Shown: positions 27,684-36,634, numbered from the stretch's first letter. The stretch is 64,000 bases of DNA from an uncultured Lachnospiraceae bacterium (GCA_910585905.1 CAJUID010000001.1:124001-188000); one strand, 5' to 3'. A program made the numbers and translations. The notes: generated from the letters alone by a model not told the origin.

Positions 27684-28958
27684 CTAAACCTGGCCCTTCA
27701 GTAAATTGTATATATCAGGAAAAATCTCTACGCTCCGCTCCAAAATTCCATTAATATAGGCAATAAAAATCCCATAATTGACAATTGGAACCTGCTGCTG
27801 CCCTGCACGGAAAATTCGGTGTTTCATTTCTTTTTCGTGGAGCGTACATCCCCCACAATGAATGATTAGGCTGTAAGCAGATAAATCCGCAGGGAATTCC
27901 ACGCCGCTGCATGTCTCAATTATCAATTCCCTGCCAGTATGTTCTTTTAGCCAACGCGGAATTTTAACTGTCCCGATATCTTCACACTGCCTTCTATGGG
28001 TACAACCTTCCGCAATCAAAACCCGGTCTCCATCCTTTAGAGATTCCACCGCCTTGACGCCTTCCGCAAGTTTCTGCAAGTTTCCCTTGTGGCGCGCAAA
28101 AAGAATAGAAAACGATGTGAGAAACATAGAATCCGGCACAATCGCTGATACTTCTCTAAATGCCTGGGAATCTGTTATTACCATTTTAATGTTATCCTGA
28201 AATTTCGCCAAAACTTTAGCCAACTGCGGCACTTGTACTACAATAGCTGCGGCATGGTTATCTAGAAGGTCACGTATCACCTGCTGCTGCGGCATAATCA
28301 GCCGTCCCTTTGGTGCCGCCGAATCCACTGGAACTACCAAAAGAACAAGATCATCCTCCTCTACCAGATCACCGACGATATGGAGCTTTGAGTCGGCACC
28401 AGGAGCCTGGCGCACTAAGGAGTCTTTCAATTCCTCCAGTCCATCTCCCTCTATGCTGCTCACCACATTTACAGAAACCGTCCCATTCTTTTCCACAATC
28501 TTATTTCTGATTTTCTCCGCAAGCGCATCCTCCATGCGGTCTGCCTGGTTCAACACAATAACATAAGGAATTTTTTTCTCCTCTATCAGATGAACAATTT
28601 CTAATTCCTTAGACGGAATCCCCCGACTGGATGCTAAATCCTCCTGTGTAATCGTATTAATATCAATTACAATAAGGGCAATATCCGTCTTATTCAAAAC
28701 CTGCATTGCCTTCTCCACACGCTTTTTCCCTAGCTCTCCCTCATCATCAAGCCCTGGCGTATCAATAAGCATGCACGGCCCCAAAGGCAATATCTCCATA
28801 GCCTTTGACACCGGATCTGTTGTTGTGCCCCTAACCTCAGAAACAATTGCGATCTGCTGGCCTGTAACTGCATTAATGACACTGGATTTCCCTGCATTGC
28901 GCTTCCCAAAAAGTGCAATCTGAATGCGGTCTCCCTGCGGTGTTGTATGTAAACTCAT
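27684..28958 (-). CDS. hydF: [FeFe]-hydrogenase H-cluster maturation GTPase HydF
   Basis: A 424-residue GTPase and scaffold for assembly of the hydrogenase H-cluster. The GTPase motifs are GKRNAGKSSVINA (G1) near 20, RGTTTDP, DTPGLDD (G3) and NQAD (G4). The iron-sulfur ligands of HydF are present as CTHRRQC and, about 45 residues later, HCGGC. The ATG at 28958 follows GAAGGGG; an earlier frame opening at 28997 overlaps proA. HydE, HydG and hydrogenase genes are not in the window, so the maturation set is dispersed. Confidence 0.95.
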   Translation of the reverse strand: MSLHTTPQGDRIQIALFGKRNAGKSSVINAVTGQQIAIVSEVRGTTTDPVSKAMEILPLGPCMLIDTPGLDDEGELGKKRVEKAMQVLNKTDIALIVIDINTITQEDLASSRGIPSKELEIVHLIEEKKIPYVIVLNQADRMEDALAEKIRNKIVEKNGTVSVNVVSSIEGDGLEELKDSLVRQAPGADSKLHIVGDLVEEDDLVLLVVPVDSAAPKGRLIMPQQQVIRDLLDNHAAAIVVQVPQLAKVLAKFQDNIKMVITDSQAFREVSAIVPDSMFLTSFSILFARHKGNLQKLAEGVKAVESLKDGDRVLIAEGCTHRRQCEDIGTVKIPRWLKEHTGRELIIETCSGVEFPADLSAYSLIIHCGGCTLHEKEMKHRIFRAGQQQVPIVNYGIFIAYINGILERSVEIFPDIYNLLKGQV

Positions 28959-28974
28959 AGTTACGTCCCCTTCT

Positions 28975-30222
28975 CTACCGAATCTGCCCATTCCCATTAA
29001 TCAGGTATTTCTGTGTCGTAAGTTCTCTTAATCCCATTGGCCCCCTGACATGAAGCTTTTGCGTCGAGATTCCAATTTCTGCCCCAAGGCCAAACTCGCC
29101 GCCATCTGTAAAACGTGTTGAACAATTTACATAAACACAAGCTGAATCAACTTCCTTCTGAAACTGCTCTGCATGGCTATAATTACTAGTCACAATACAC
29201 TCTGAATGCCCTGTAGAATACTTCCTGATATGTTCAATTGCTTCCTCAATGGAATCAACAACCTTAACTGACATAATATAATCTAAAAACTCTGTCGCAT
29301 AGTCCTCCTCTGTTGCCAGCATAACACCTGCCCCGAGGATTTCCCTTGTCCTATCACAGCCGCGGATTTCAACCTGATGTGCCTCAAATGCCTCTGCAAG
29401 CATTGGCAAAAATTCTTTTGCCGCACTCTGGTGCACAAGGCATGTCTCCAACGCATTGCAAACACTCGGCCGCTGCGTTTTTCCATTATCAGCAATAGAG
29501 ACCGCCATCGAAAGTTCTGCCGTCTCATCCACATATAGATGACAATTTCCCGTCCCTGTCTCAATGACCGGAACCGTCGCATTCTTAACAATTGCCTGGA
29601 TCAATCCAGCACCACCGCGCGGAATCAACACATCAATATAATCATTTGCCCGCATCATCTCTGCCGCAACCTCCCTTGAGGTATCCCCCACGAGCTGCAC
29701 GGTCTCACCTGCAAATCCGCACTCCTTCAACGCCTGCTGCATCAGCTCCATAAGTACCATATTAGAATGAATTGCCTCTTTCCCACCGCGCAAAATAGCC
29801 GCATTTCCACTTTTAATACACAATGCAGCCGCATCCACTGTCACATTTGGGCGAGATTCATAAATAATGCCGGCTACGCCAAGCGGAACCCGCACCTTTG
29901 TGATGCGCATCCCATTCGGACGCACAGAACCTTCTAAAATCTCCCCAACCGGGTCTTCCAGATTAACCAACTGAATACAGGCATCTGCAATGCCTTCAAT
30001 CCTCTCCTCTGTTAGACGGAGCCGGTCAACCATCGTCTCTGTAATCCCATTCTCTCTGGCTGAGGCAATATCTTTGTCATTCTCCTGCAGGATTTTTTCT
30101 GTATGATTTCTTAAAACCTCCGCAATCTTCACTAAAACAGCATTCTTTTCATCCGTTGATGCAGACGCAATTTTTCCCTTTGCCTGAACTGCCTTCTTCC
30201 CTAATTCCTCTATATAACCCAT
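28975..30222 (-). CDS. proA: Glutamate-5-semialdehyde dehydrogenase (gamma-glutamyl phosphate reductase)
   Basis: A 415-residue NADPH-dependent enzyme, the second step of proline synthesis from glutamate. Seen: GVAGIIYESRPNVTVDAAALCIKSGNAAILRGG-type cofactor region (split here: IYESRPNVTVDAA, SGNAAILRGGKEA) and the catalytic Cys in QRPSVCNALETCLVH. The ATG at 30222 follows GGGGGAAATT. proB is not adjacent. It lies between degV and hydF on the same strand, 16 bases before the hydF start. Confidence 0.96.
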   Translation of the reverse strand: MGYIEELGKKAVQAKGKIASASTDEKNAVLVKIAEVLRNHTEKILQENDKDIASARENGITETMVDRLRLTEERIEGIADACIQLVNLEDPVGEILEGSVRPNGMRITKVRVPLGVAGIIYESRPNVTVDAAALCIKSGNAAILRGGKEAIHSNMVLMELMQQALKECGFAGETVQLVGDTSREVAAEMMRANDYIDVLIPRGGAGLIQAIVKNATVPVIETGTGNCHLYVDETAELSMAVSIADNGKTQRPSVCNALETCLVHQSAAKEFLPMLAEAFEAHQVEIRGCDRTREILGAGVMLATEEDYATEFLDYIMSVKVVDSIEEAIEHIRKYSTGHSECIVTSNYSHAEQFQKEVDSACVYVNCSTRFTDGGEFGLGAEIGISTQKLHVRGPMGLRELTTQKYLINGNGQIR

Positions 30223-30290
30223 AATTTCCCCCTTAGAAACGGCGCCAAAATAATACCAATTTCTAATTCCTTTCCATATTTGAACACTTG

Positions 30291-31157
30291 CTAATGAATT
30301 GCAACGGAACATGCGATTGCCAAGGAACCAGCACCAATATGGCATGAAACACTTAGCGAAAGCGGTGCGACCACTACATCATCTATTCCATATTTCTCCT
30401 TAATCTCTTCCGCAAACTTTGCGGCAGCTTCCTCATTATTTGTATGGGCAACTTCTAAATGAATATTCTTAATATTTTCTAACCCACCGAACCTATTTAC
30501 TATATCATTTTCCATTGCAGAAACCATCTTACTAATTCCCTGCTTCTTTGTGCGGGCAATGGAAAATGCATCCAGTTTATCCCCCTGAATCTGCAACACT
30601 GGCTTTAACCGCAGTGCCTGCCCCAATGCAGCTGCCGCTGGGGTAATCCTTCCGCCCTTTCTCAAATATTTTAATGTATCTAACATTATATAGATACTAG
30701 ATTCAAATTTTACTTTTTCCAAATATTCTTTAATTTCCGCCGCAGACATCCCTCTCTCCGCCAAAGCCATTGCATCCAAAACTGACTGTCTCTGGGTTAC
30801 GGAAATACGCTGGTTATCTACCACTTGCACCTTTCCCTCGTAATCTCCTGCGAGCATCGCTGCAGTCTGGCATGAACCGGATAAACCACTTGACATTGGG
30901 ATATACACCACACTCTCCGATGTTTCCAGCAATTCGTCCCATGCACGCATCACCGCCTCAGGTGCTGGCTGTGAAGTAGAGATATCTACATCCTGAGACA
31001 ACCTCTCATAAAATTCCTCTTGCGTGAAGTTAATGTCTTCAAAATATGTTTCGCCATCAATCAGAAATGGCATCGGCAACACCCGTACTCCTAAACCTTC
31101 AGCTTCTTTTTGTGTTATTCCGCTGTTGCTGTCCGTCATTATACTAATCTTATTCAT
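30291..31157 (-). CDS. DegV-family fatty-acid-binding protein
   Basis: A 288-residue DegV protein (FakB type) that binds a fatty acid, usually for phosphorylation by FakA. Seen: MTDSNSGIT at the N-terminus, TSQPAPEAV, MSSGLSGSCQTA, and LRKGGRITPAAA. The ATG at 31157 follows CGAGGGCT with short spacing; a TTG at 31184 lacks a site. No fakA in the window. The gene is divergent from a small secreted protein. Confidence 0.92.
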   Translation of the reverse strand: MNKISIMTDSNSGITQKEAEGLGVRVLPMPFLIDGETYFEDINFTQEEFYERLSQDVDISTSQPAPEAVMRAWDELLETSESVVYIPMSSGLSGSCQTAAMLAGDYEGKVQVVDNQRISVTQRQSVLDAMALAERGMSAAEIKEYLEKVKFESSIYIMLDTLKYLRKGGRITPAAAALGQALRLKPVLQIQGDKLDAFSIARTKKQGISKMVSAMENDIVNRFGGLENIKNIHLEVAHTNNEEAAAKFAEEIKEKYGIDDVVVAPLSLSVSCHIGAGSLAIACSVAIH

Positions 31158-31420
31158 AGCCCTCGTTTCTGCGCTGCTTTCCAATCTAAGCTAATGCAAG
31201 CAGCGCGCAGACACCAGCCCCATAAAAATTCTTTTTCTTATTCTTTCTATTCTTTTCATATCAATACATTTTAATACATTGCAACATTATATATGAATTT
31301 TGGCAGAAATACAACAACCGGATGCTGGCAAAAGAGATAAACAGCTTTACAACATATCTACCTCTTGTTACAATATAATATGTACAAGCAACTAGCAAAA
31401 GAAAGGATGGGATATCAATT

Positions 31421-31975
31421 ATGAATTTAAAACATCAAAGAAGATTTTATCTAATGATTCTGGCAATCACAATTTCTATCACCAGTATTTTTTCTGGAAC
31501 CTGCTTAACTGACATATCTGGGCAGGCATTCGCGAAAGGCACAACTTCTGAATTAACTGCAAGCACAAAAATAAAACCTGCGCAGGCAGATAAAATGGCA
31601 TTGGAATTAACCAATAAAATCTGGATGTGGGATTGGGTTGCCTTTTTTGTCCCTTATATGTCTGATAAAGGCGTAAAAAAACTATTGCCGGCATCTAAGC
31701 ATTCTGAATGGGCAGGCGCCGTAGACATGACTACTGGAAAAAAACTCAAATTCACCAAAAAGAAAATACAAGCCGCAAGAAAAAAGTACGCATCACAGAC
31801 ACTTACCTGCAAAGACGTTGACAGACATGCCCTACTTATTATGCAATCTAACGGAGACTGGGACTGCATCTCATTTATGCTTCCTTATATGACCCACAAA
31901 GGCATCCGTGCCGTTGTCCGCTGCTACAATAAAAAGCATGGCGGAAAACAAAAACGGGCAAGAGATTATTATTAA
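31421..31975 (+). CDS. Small secreted protein with two 'DW..LPYM' repeats
   Basis: A 184-residue exported protein. A signal peptide occupies about 1-38 (basic start, hydrophobic core LMILAITISITSIF, AFA cleavage region). Two related units follow: WDWVAFFVPYMSDKGVKKLL (70-89) and GDWDCISFMLPYMTHKGIRAVV (145-166). The same G-D-W/Y-D...LP-F/Y-M pattern is repeated many times in the secreted protein at 36874-38310. It has a strong terminator and lies 161 bases ahead of a blaI/M56-sensor pair, a placement matched in the second locus. Family and function unknown. Confidence 0.75.
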   Translation: MNLKHQRRFYLMILAITISITSIFSGTCLTDISGQAFAKGTTSELTASTKIKPAQADKMALELTNKIWMWDWVAFFVPYMSDKGVKKLLPASKHSEWAGAVDMTTGKKLKFTKKKIQAARKKYASQTLTCKDVDRHALLIMQSNGDWDCISFMLPYMTHKGIRAVVRCYNKKHGGKQKRARDYY

Positions 31976-31981
31976 AACCTC

Positions 31982-32028
31982 ATATCCCAAAGCATATTAT
32001 AATAAATTATGCTTTGGGATATTTTTTT
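31982..32028 (+). terminator. Rho-independent terminator of the small secreted protein gene
   Basis: Perfect 15-bp stem (31982-31996 with 32008-32022), 11-nt loop, then seven Ts. Confidence 0.92.
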
Positions 32029-32065
32029 CTATCAGTTATCCCCCGCCTTGTGGACTAAAAACATA

Positions 32066-32106
32066 TTGACTTTCTTGTCTACATATGGTAGACTTTGATT
32101 GTCTAC
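32066..32106 (+). promoter_or_regulatory. Promoter and BlaI-type operator of the first blaI/M56 pair
   Basis: TTGACT (32066-32071), 17-base spacer, TAGACT (32089-32094). The dyad GTCTAC-ATATG-GTAGAC (32077-32093) fills the spacer and -10, and a further GTCTAC half-site follows at 32101-32106. This resembles BlaI/MecI operators in form (TACA..TGTA dyads over the promoter), with different half-sites from the second locus. Confidence 0.75.
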
Positions 32107-32136
32107 AAGATATAGTCAAGAAAGGAGAGACTGTCT

Positions 32137-32499
32137 GTGAAAAAAACAAAATTAGGAGAAATCGAATCACAATTTGCAGATTTAATTTGGCAAAATGAGC
32201 CACTTTCTACAGCAGAACTAGTAAATTTATGCGAGAAAAAATTCAATTGGAAACGAACCACAACGTACACTGTATTAAAGAGGCTTAGTGAACGTGGAAT
32301 ATTCCAAAATATTAATAGCATCGTTACTTCTTGCCTATCACGACAACAATTTTACTCTATACAAAGTGAACAATTTGTTGAAGAAAAATTTGCCGGCTCC
32401 CTGCCAGCATTTTTAGCTGCATTTACCACCAGAAAAAAACTAACTTCCAACGACATTTCAGAAATACGGAAATTAATTGATTCCTACAAGGAGGAATAG
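32137..32499 (+). CDS. BlaI/MecI/CopY-family repressor (locus 1)
   Basis: A 120-residue penicillinase-repressor-family protein. The winged helix is LGEIESQFADLIWQ...STAELVNLCEKKFNWKRTTTYTVLKRLSERG, typical of BlaI. The C-terminal dimerisation tail ends in a charged helix. The start is GTG at 32137-32139 after AAAGGAG. It sits two bases ahead of the M56 sensor gene and downstream of its probable operator. It is likely cleaved after sensor activation, by analogy with BlaI-BlaR1. No beta-lactamase gene is adjacent, so the controlled target is unlikely to be antibiotic resistance. Confidence 0.9.
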   Translation: MKKTKLGEIESQFADLIWQNEPLSTAELVNLCEKKFNWKRTTTYTVLKRLSERGIFQNINSIVTSCLSRQQFYSIQSEQFVEEKFAGSLPAFLAAFTTRKKLTSNDISEIRKLIDSYKEE

Positions 32500-32501
32500 C
32501 T

Positions 32502-33905
32502 ATGGAAAATATTTTTATTAAACTTCTAAGTATGAGCATTTCAGCCAGTTGGATTATAATAATTGCCATTTTGCTCCGTCTGGTTTGGAAAAGGATCCCA
32601 CGAAACATCTACTGTATTCTCTGGATATTAGTTGCAGTTAGGCTTACCTGTCCTATTTCAATTGAAAGTCCTTGGAGCCTTATTCCAGATACGCAACCAA
32701 CATATTCTAGTATAGCTGATTTTCAAAAAACAGCTATAGGCAAAAAAAGCACAGAAAAAGATCAGCCTGTGGCCATTGAATTTGTACTCAAAAGCAGTAC
32801 AACAGAAATTACAGAAACTCAGTTTATGCAGCGTTGCATATCAAAAGCTGCAGAAATTTGGATAATAGGTCTGCTCTTATTCATAATACATACCATAGCC
32901 AGTTTTTTTAGGATAAATAAAAAGACAAAAGAAAGTATCGTCTTACACGACAATATTCTGCTTTGCGACCATATTGAGACACCCTTTATTTGGGGGCTCT
33001 TCCGCCCCAAAATTATACTGCCATCCTCCATCGACAAAAAGCACTTAACGCATGTACTTGCACACGAAAAAGCCCACTTATCAAGGCATGATTATTGGTG
33101 GAAACCATTTGGTTTTATCTTATTAGCTATCTATTGGTTTAATCCACTCATATGGGTAGCTTATAAGCTATTATGCAGAGATATTGAGCTTGCATGTGAT
33201 GAAAAGGTTATTAAAAACTATGATAATACATGTAAAAAAGAGTATTCCTTGACATTGCTTGACTATAGCACGAAACCATCCAAAATCCCAGCCTCTCCAT
33301 TAGCCTTTGGTGAGATTGGAGTCAAAGAAAGGATAAAAGTGATCATGAAATATAAAAAACCTGCTTATAGCATTATTTGTATTGCAGCAATTGTCTGCAT
33401 CATTGTGGCAATATGCTTTTTAACCGACCCCCAGAAAACAACCAGCAATAACAATAGTCAACAAAGTGAGCTTACAGACAATAGACCACTAAAGGAAGGG
33501 CGGACAGAAAGCAAGCAAAAATCGTTAAGTGACGCCTCAACTAATAATTTTGCTAGTGCCAAGCAAGATAAACCCGCGAAAATCTGGGGTTTTATTACAA
33601 ACATGGGGGAGAAAAGTGTCACAATCGACCGTCAAAACTGGGTCACAGAAGAGGATGACGACTGGAAACCAGAATATGACATAGATATAGGGTTTAAAGT
33701 GGTTAATGTAGATGGTGAAGACATCACATTCCAATTAAGCCCAGACTGTACATACCATATTTTGAAAAACCACCATGATCCAGTGGTAGAACTCGGATAC
33801 CGCGAATTTAAAAAGAATCTCAAAACAGCAGAATATCCTGTACTTTGGATTTTTACAATACAAAACCATAAAATAACCAGTATCCATGAACAATATAGAC
33901 CATAA
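32502..33905 (+). CDS. M56-family (BlaR1/MecR1-like) sensor metalloprotease, locus 1
   Basis: A 467-residue membrane sensor. Three transmembrane segments (about 12-29, 36-53, 118-136) precede the cytosolic zinc protease with HEKAH at 188-192 and CDEKV at 232-236; a fourth segment is at about 288-306. The extracellular C-terminus (about 310-467) has a Ser/Asn-rich linker and then a domain with GFITNMGEKSVTIDRQNW and EEDDDWKPEYDID. It is not a penicillin-binding domain: there is no SxxK-KTG set. The signal it senses is therefore unknown. It follows blaI by two bases with GGAGG before the ATG. Confidence 0.88.
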   Translation: MENIFIKLLSMSISASWIIIIAILLRLVWKRIPRNIYCILWILVAVRLTCPISIESPWSLIPDTQPTYSSIADFQKTAIGKKSTEKDQPVAIEFVLKSSTTEITETQFMQRCISKAAEIWIIGLLLFIIHTIASFFRINKKTKESIVLHDNILLCDHIETPFIWGLFRPKIILPSSIDKKHLTHVLAHEKAHLSRHDYWWKPFGFILLAIYWFNPLIWVAYKLLCRDIELACDEKVIKNYDNTCKKEYSLTLLDYSTKPSKIPASPLAFGEIGVKERIKVIMKYKKPAYSIICIAAIVCIIVAICFLTDPQKTTSNNNSQQSELTDNRPLKEGRTESKQKSLSDASTNNFASAKQDKPAKIWGFITNMGEKSVTIDRQNWVTEEDDDWKPEYDIDIGFKVVNVDGEDITFQLSPDCTYHILKNHHDPVVELGYREFKKNLKTAEYPVLWIFTIQNHKITSIHEQYRP

Positions 33906-34104
33906 GCTGCCAGTGGGTCCCATCTCCTTTGACTTTCCCTATTTTTTAAGAGGGTAATCCGCAGTTACCCATAGGCAGTGGAACTTCGCCAATTTTACTC
34001 TGTGGCAGTATGGCTCTACAAAAAACTTCAGATGGAACAATCGGGAATGCAGCTTCATCGCCAGACAACAATCTTTGATAAAATACTTGACTCCCCCCTC
34101 TGCA

Positions 34105-35394
34105 CTAAAAATTTACAAACAATATAATCCGAAACCGATTATCCTCAAAATAAAAATCAATATTTCCTTCCAGTTTATCGGAGAAAGCCAATATGCTCTG
34201 CATCCCAAGACCATGGCTTTCTCCTCTTCTGCTCTTTGGCAATCCGGTGGCAGGGTCAAAATCAATTTCCTTCCCACATTCATTTTCGATATCAATCAAC
34301 AAATACCCTGCTGTACAATGGATTTTTACATCGACATATCTCTTGACCGGTTCCAAATCTTTCACGCTGAATACTGCGTTTTCTAGAAGATTTGCAAGGA
34401 CAAGCGCAAACTCATACTCATTAACCGGAATTTCCTTTGGTATCAGTACATCAAAACGAAGGTCAGCATGGTAAGACTGTGCCTGTTCTGCCATCTTCAT
34501 GAGAATCGTATTGGCGACCAAATTCTCACAATACCTAACCACCTTATTCTCATCTACCACCTCATTAATATGTTCCGCTACATTCCTAATTGCATCATAT
34601 TCTCCCTGATCTAGCAAGGAATCTATCATTATAGAATAATGCCTCATATCATGCCGCAATATTTTAAGGTTCCGCTCCGCCTGTTCCACCAGGTAATGTT
34701 GACTCTCCAGCCCTTTAATATATGATTCAAACATCACATTTTTCCAATATCCCTCTACTTGCTTCCTTTCACTATCCACATACCGCAACACTACCACATA
34801 GGACACAAGCATCGTAATCATCAACAATATGCTGACAAGAATATTTTCAGGATGATCATAAAGTGTATATGGAAAAAAAGCAAGGCATGAAAAACTACAG
34901 AAGAAAAATACTGGGATCAAGCATAATTCCCACCATTCTTTCCGAAAATCCCACTCATAAAAATTATGAAAAATATCCCCAAGCTTAAAAAAGAGTACCA
35001 GCAAAATGACAACATGCATCAGAACGTTGCCAACAAGTGCTACACTAATATTACCTGTATAAATATACAAGATAGACGCCGTTATACTACCCACAATTAC
35101 ATAATTTGAGGCACTCAGCCCAATAAATAGCACCCTGCTATTCCTCTCCCTAGAAATAAAAAGCCCTGTAAATTGCGCCGTAAAAATCTGGACAATATCA
35201 GCAAAAAAGTAACACAGACCGCTGTCAGGAAATAAATTTAACTTAAAGTAATTTAACGCATTTAACACAGAAAATGAAATAAAGCAAATCCCCAGCGTTT
35301 TCCTTTTGGAAAAACGGTGCATCAAAAACAGATAAATAAATGCCATAAAAAACACATGGCTTAACATATATGATATATCCTTAAAATAAACCAT
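34105..35394 (-). CDS. Orphan AgrC-like sensor histidine kinase (GHKL)
   Basis: A 429-residue membrane kinase. Six or seven hydrophobic helices fill the first 205 residues. The phospho-His box is ILRHDMRHYS near 260, followed by the GHKL ATPase with LLENAVFS and GLGMQSI. This architecture is that of quorum-peptide sensors such as AgrC, which normally pair with a LytTR regulator; none is adjacent. The ATG at 35394 follows GGGGGG. The upstream 34 codons of the longer open frame are a chance reading of a chemotaxis-receptor remnant in another frame and are not part of the protein. Confidence 0.88.
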   Translation of the reverse strand: MVYFKDISYMLSHVFFMAFIYLFLMHRFSKRKTLGICFISFSVLNALNYFKLNLFPDSGLCYFFADIVQIFTAQFTGLFISRERNSRVLFIGLSASNYVIVGSITASILYIYTGNISVALVGNVLMHVVILLVLFFKLGDIFHNFYEWDFRKEWWELCLIPVFFFCSFSCLAFFPYTLYDHPENILVSILLMITMLVSYVVVLRYVDSERKQVEGYWKNVMFESYIKGLESQHYLVEQAERNLKILRHDMRHYSIMIDSLLDQGEYDAIRNVAEHINEVVDENKVVRYCENLVANTILMKMAEQAQSYHADLRFDVLIPKEIPVNEYEFALVLANLLENAVFSVKDLEPVKRYVDVKIHCTAGYLLIDIENECGKEIDFDPATGLPKSRRGESHGLGMQSILAFSDKLEGNIDFYFEDNRFRIILFVNF

Positions 35395-35428
35395 CTTGTC
35401 CCCCCATTTCTGCAAAATGGCAGCCATA

Positions 35429-35527
35429 TATTTCCGCTGCCAGAACAGCGAACCCATTTCCATGTTCTCCTGCTCTGGCAGCTTCAATACTGGCATTTAG
35501 CGAAAGCAGATTTGTCTGCGAAATATT
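35429..35527 (-). pseudogene. Remnant of a methyl-accepting chemotaxis protein signalling domain
   Basis: Translation of the minus strand from 35527 gives 33 residues that match the most conserved tip of MCP signalling domains: ISQTNLLSLNASIEAARAG, then EHGNGFAVLAAEI. Before it, within ten codons, is a stop (TAG). After EI the frame leaves the family pattern and runs into the ribosome binding site of the orphan kinase. So only about 100 bp of a gene that is normally over 1.5 kb remains. No chemotaxis gene is elsewhere in the window. Confidence 0.85.
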
Positions 35528-35647
35528 ATAGCATTGGTTCTGTCTTATCTATTTCCCTTTTTTGCGCAAAAAACGATTAAATATTCGCATAATTCTACTT
35601 ATTTATGGAGCACACCACACTTACAATGTAGCATCCTTTCTATAACA

Positions 35648-35685
35648 CAAAAAGCTGTGAAACCTCTCCTTAAGGTTTCACAGCT
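35648..35685 (-). terminator. Rho-independent terminator downstream of tRNA-Gly
   Basis: On the minus strand AGCTGTGAAACCT pairs with AGGTTTCACAGCT (35653-35665 with 35673-35685), 7-nt loop, followed by TTTTTG. Confidence 0.9.
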
Positions 35686-35695
35686 CTTATAAAGA

Positions 35696-35766
35696 AGCAG
35701 TTGACGGGAGTCGAACCCGCCTCCTCAGCTTGGGAAGCTGATATACTACCGATGTACTACAACTGC
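35696..35766 (-). tRNA. tRNA-Gly, anticodon CCC
   Basis: 71-nt cloverleaf. Acceptor GCAGTTG/CAACTGC with discriminator T, D-stem GTAC/GTAT, anticodon stem TCAGC/GCTGA with loop TTCCCAA (anticodon CCC), T-arm GCGGG-TTCGACT-CCCGT. The 3' CCA is not encoded. It reads glycine GGG codons. It has its own promoter starting about three bases upstream and its own terminator. Confidence 0.95.
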
Positions 35767-35775
35767 ACTGTTAAT

Positions 35776-35804
35776 AGTATAACACCTTTTTTGCATTTCG
35801 TCAA
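35776..35804 (-). promoter_or_regulatory. Promoter of tRNA-Gly
   Basis: On the minus strand TTGACG (35799-35804), 17-base spacer, TATACT (35776-35781). Predicted start is about seven bases later, almost at the mature tRNA 5' end. Confidence 0.85.
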
Positions 35805-35932
35805 AGAAAATTTTAATTTTTTTATCATTGACCCTAAAAAAAGACCCAAACCTTTACATTTCCTAGTGTTTTTTATGAGGATATATGGTAAAATGGTTAT
35901 AATTATCTTAGAATACTAGGGAGGGGATTAAG

Positions 35933-36634
35933 ATGCTTCAATTATGTGATATTCCAATAATACATCCATATGGCATATATAAACTTTCAGATTTTGAACA
36001 GAATACGCAAAAAGGACTCACTCTTGAATACCAAGAAGCAGGAGAAATCCTGACATATGAGGTTCCAGATTTTGAGTATGGTAAACAGATTACATTATAT
36101 GGGATTCCTAGGGATGATTTAGAAAATACTCTACAAGCATCCTACAATGAAGAAGGCCATTTGAAGAAAATAACAGCAACGGTTCAAGGCAGGGAAATGC
36201 TTCTTTACATTTACTATGAAAACGCAGAAGACGCAAAGAAACAGATTGAGCAGTTTGCCACAGAAAATGCTGATGTAATGCTAAAAACAATCTGCCAATG
36301 CCATGAAACTGTTTCAAGACTGTTTATTGAATATTTTGATGATGGGGAATACATAGATATCCATGCAAAAATCGGGACTGAAAATGAAAAGATTGAACTA
36401 GAGCAAAAATACCCTGATTATGGTGATATCGCAGATAGCTGCGGCGATTACCAATCTGAACTTATTATGGGCGATAATACTACATTGAAAGTATTGGTAT
36501 TATGTGCCGATGATGAAGAGATGGATTTCCTTCACCTTGCTGTGGATACAACAGCTGCACGGCTCCGACAGGAAGCTGAAAAAACTTTAAAGATGGCTGA
36601 TGATTTTAAAGTTTTATGCATTGAATATGATTAA
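35933..36634 (+). CDS. Hypothetical acidic cytosolic protein
   Basis: A 233-residue protein I do not recognise. It is strongly acidic, has no signal peptide or membrane segment, and ends in a predicted helical stretch (TTAARLRQEAEKTLKMADDF). Spaced motifs such as YYENAEDAKKQIEQF and ADDEEMDFLHLAV suggest mixed alpha/beta structure. The ATG follows GGGAGGGGATTAAG. It is divergent from the tRNA-Gly gene and stands alone. No function is proposed. Confidence 0.75.
   Translation: MLQLCDIPIIHPYGIYKLSDFEQNTQKGLTLEYQEAGEILTYEVPDFEYGKQITLYGIPRDDLENTLQASYNEEGHLKKITATVQGREMLLYIYYENAEDAKKQIEQFATENADVMLKTICQCHETVSRLFIEYFDDGEYIDIHAKIGTENEKIELEQKYPDYGDIADSCGDYQSELIMGDNTTLKVLVLCADDEEMDFLHLAVDTTAARLRQEAEKTLKMADDFKVLCIEYD

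Noticed and set aside
32137..33905. Beta-lactam resistance locus
   Set aside because: The repressor and sensor resemble BlaI/BlaR1, but the sensor lacks a penicillin-binding domain and no beta-lactamase with proper secretion signal is adjacent.
35395..35496. N-terminal 34-codon extension of the AgrC-like kinase
   Set aside because: It reads the chemotaxis-receptor remnant in the wrong frame; GGGGGG followed by the ATG at 35394 is the real start.
35696..36634. Integrated element at the tRNA-Gly gene
   Set aside because: No integrase and no direct repeat of the tRNA 3' end was seen nearby, so integration cannot be supported.
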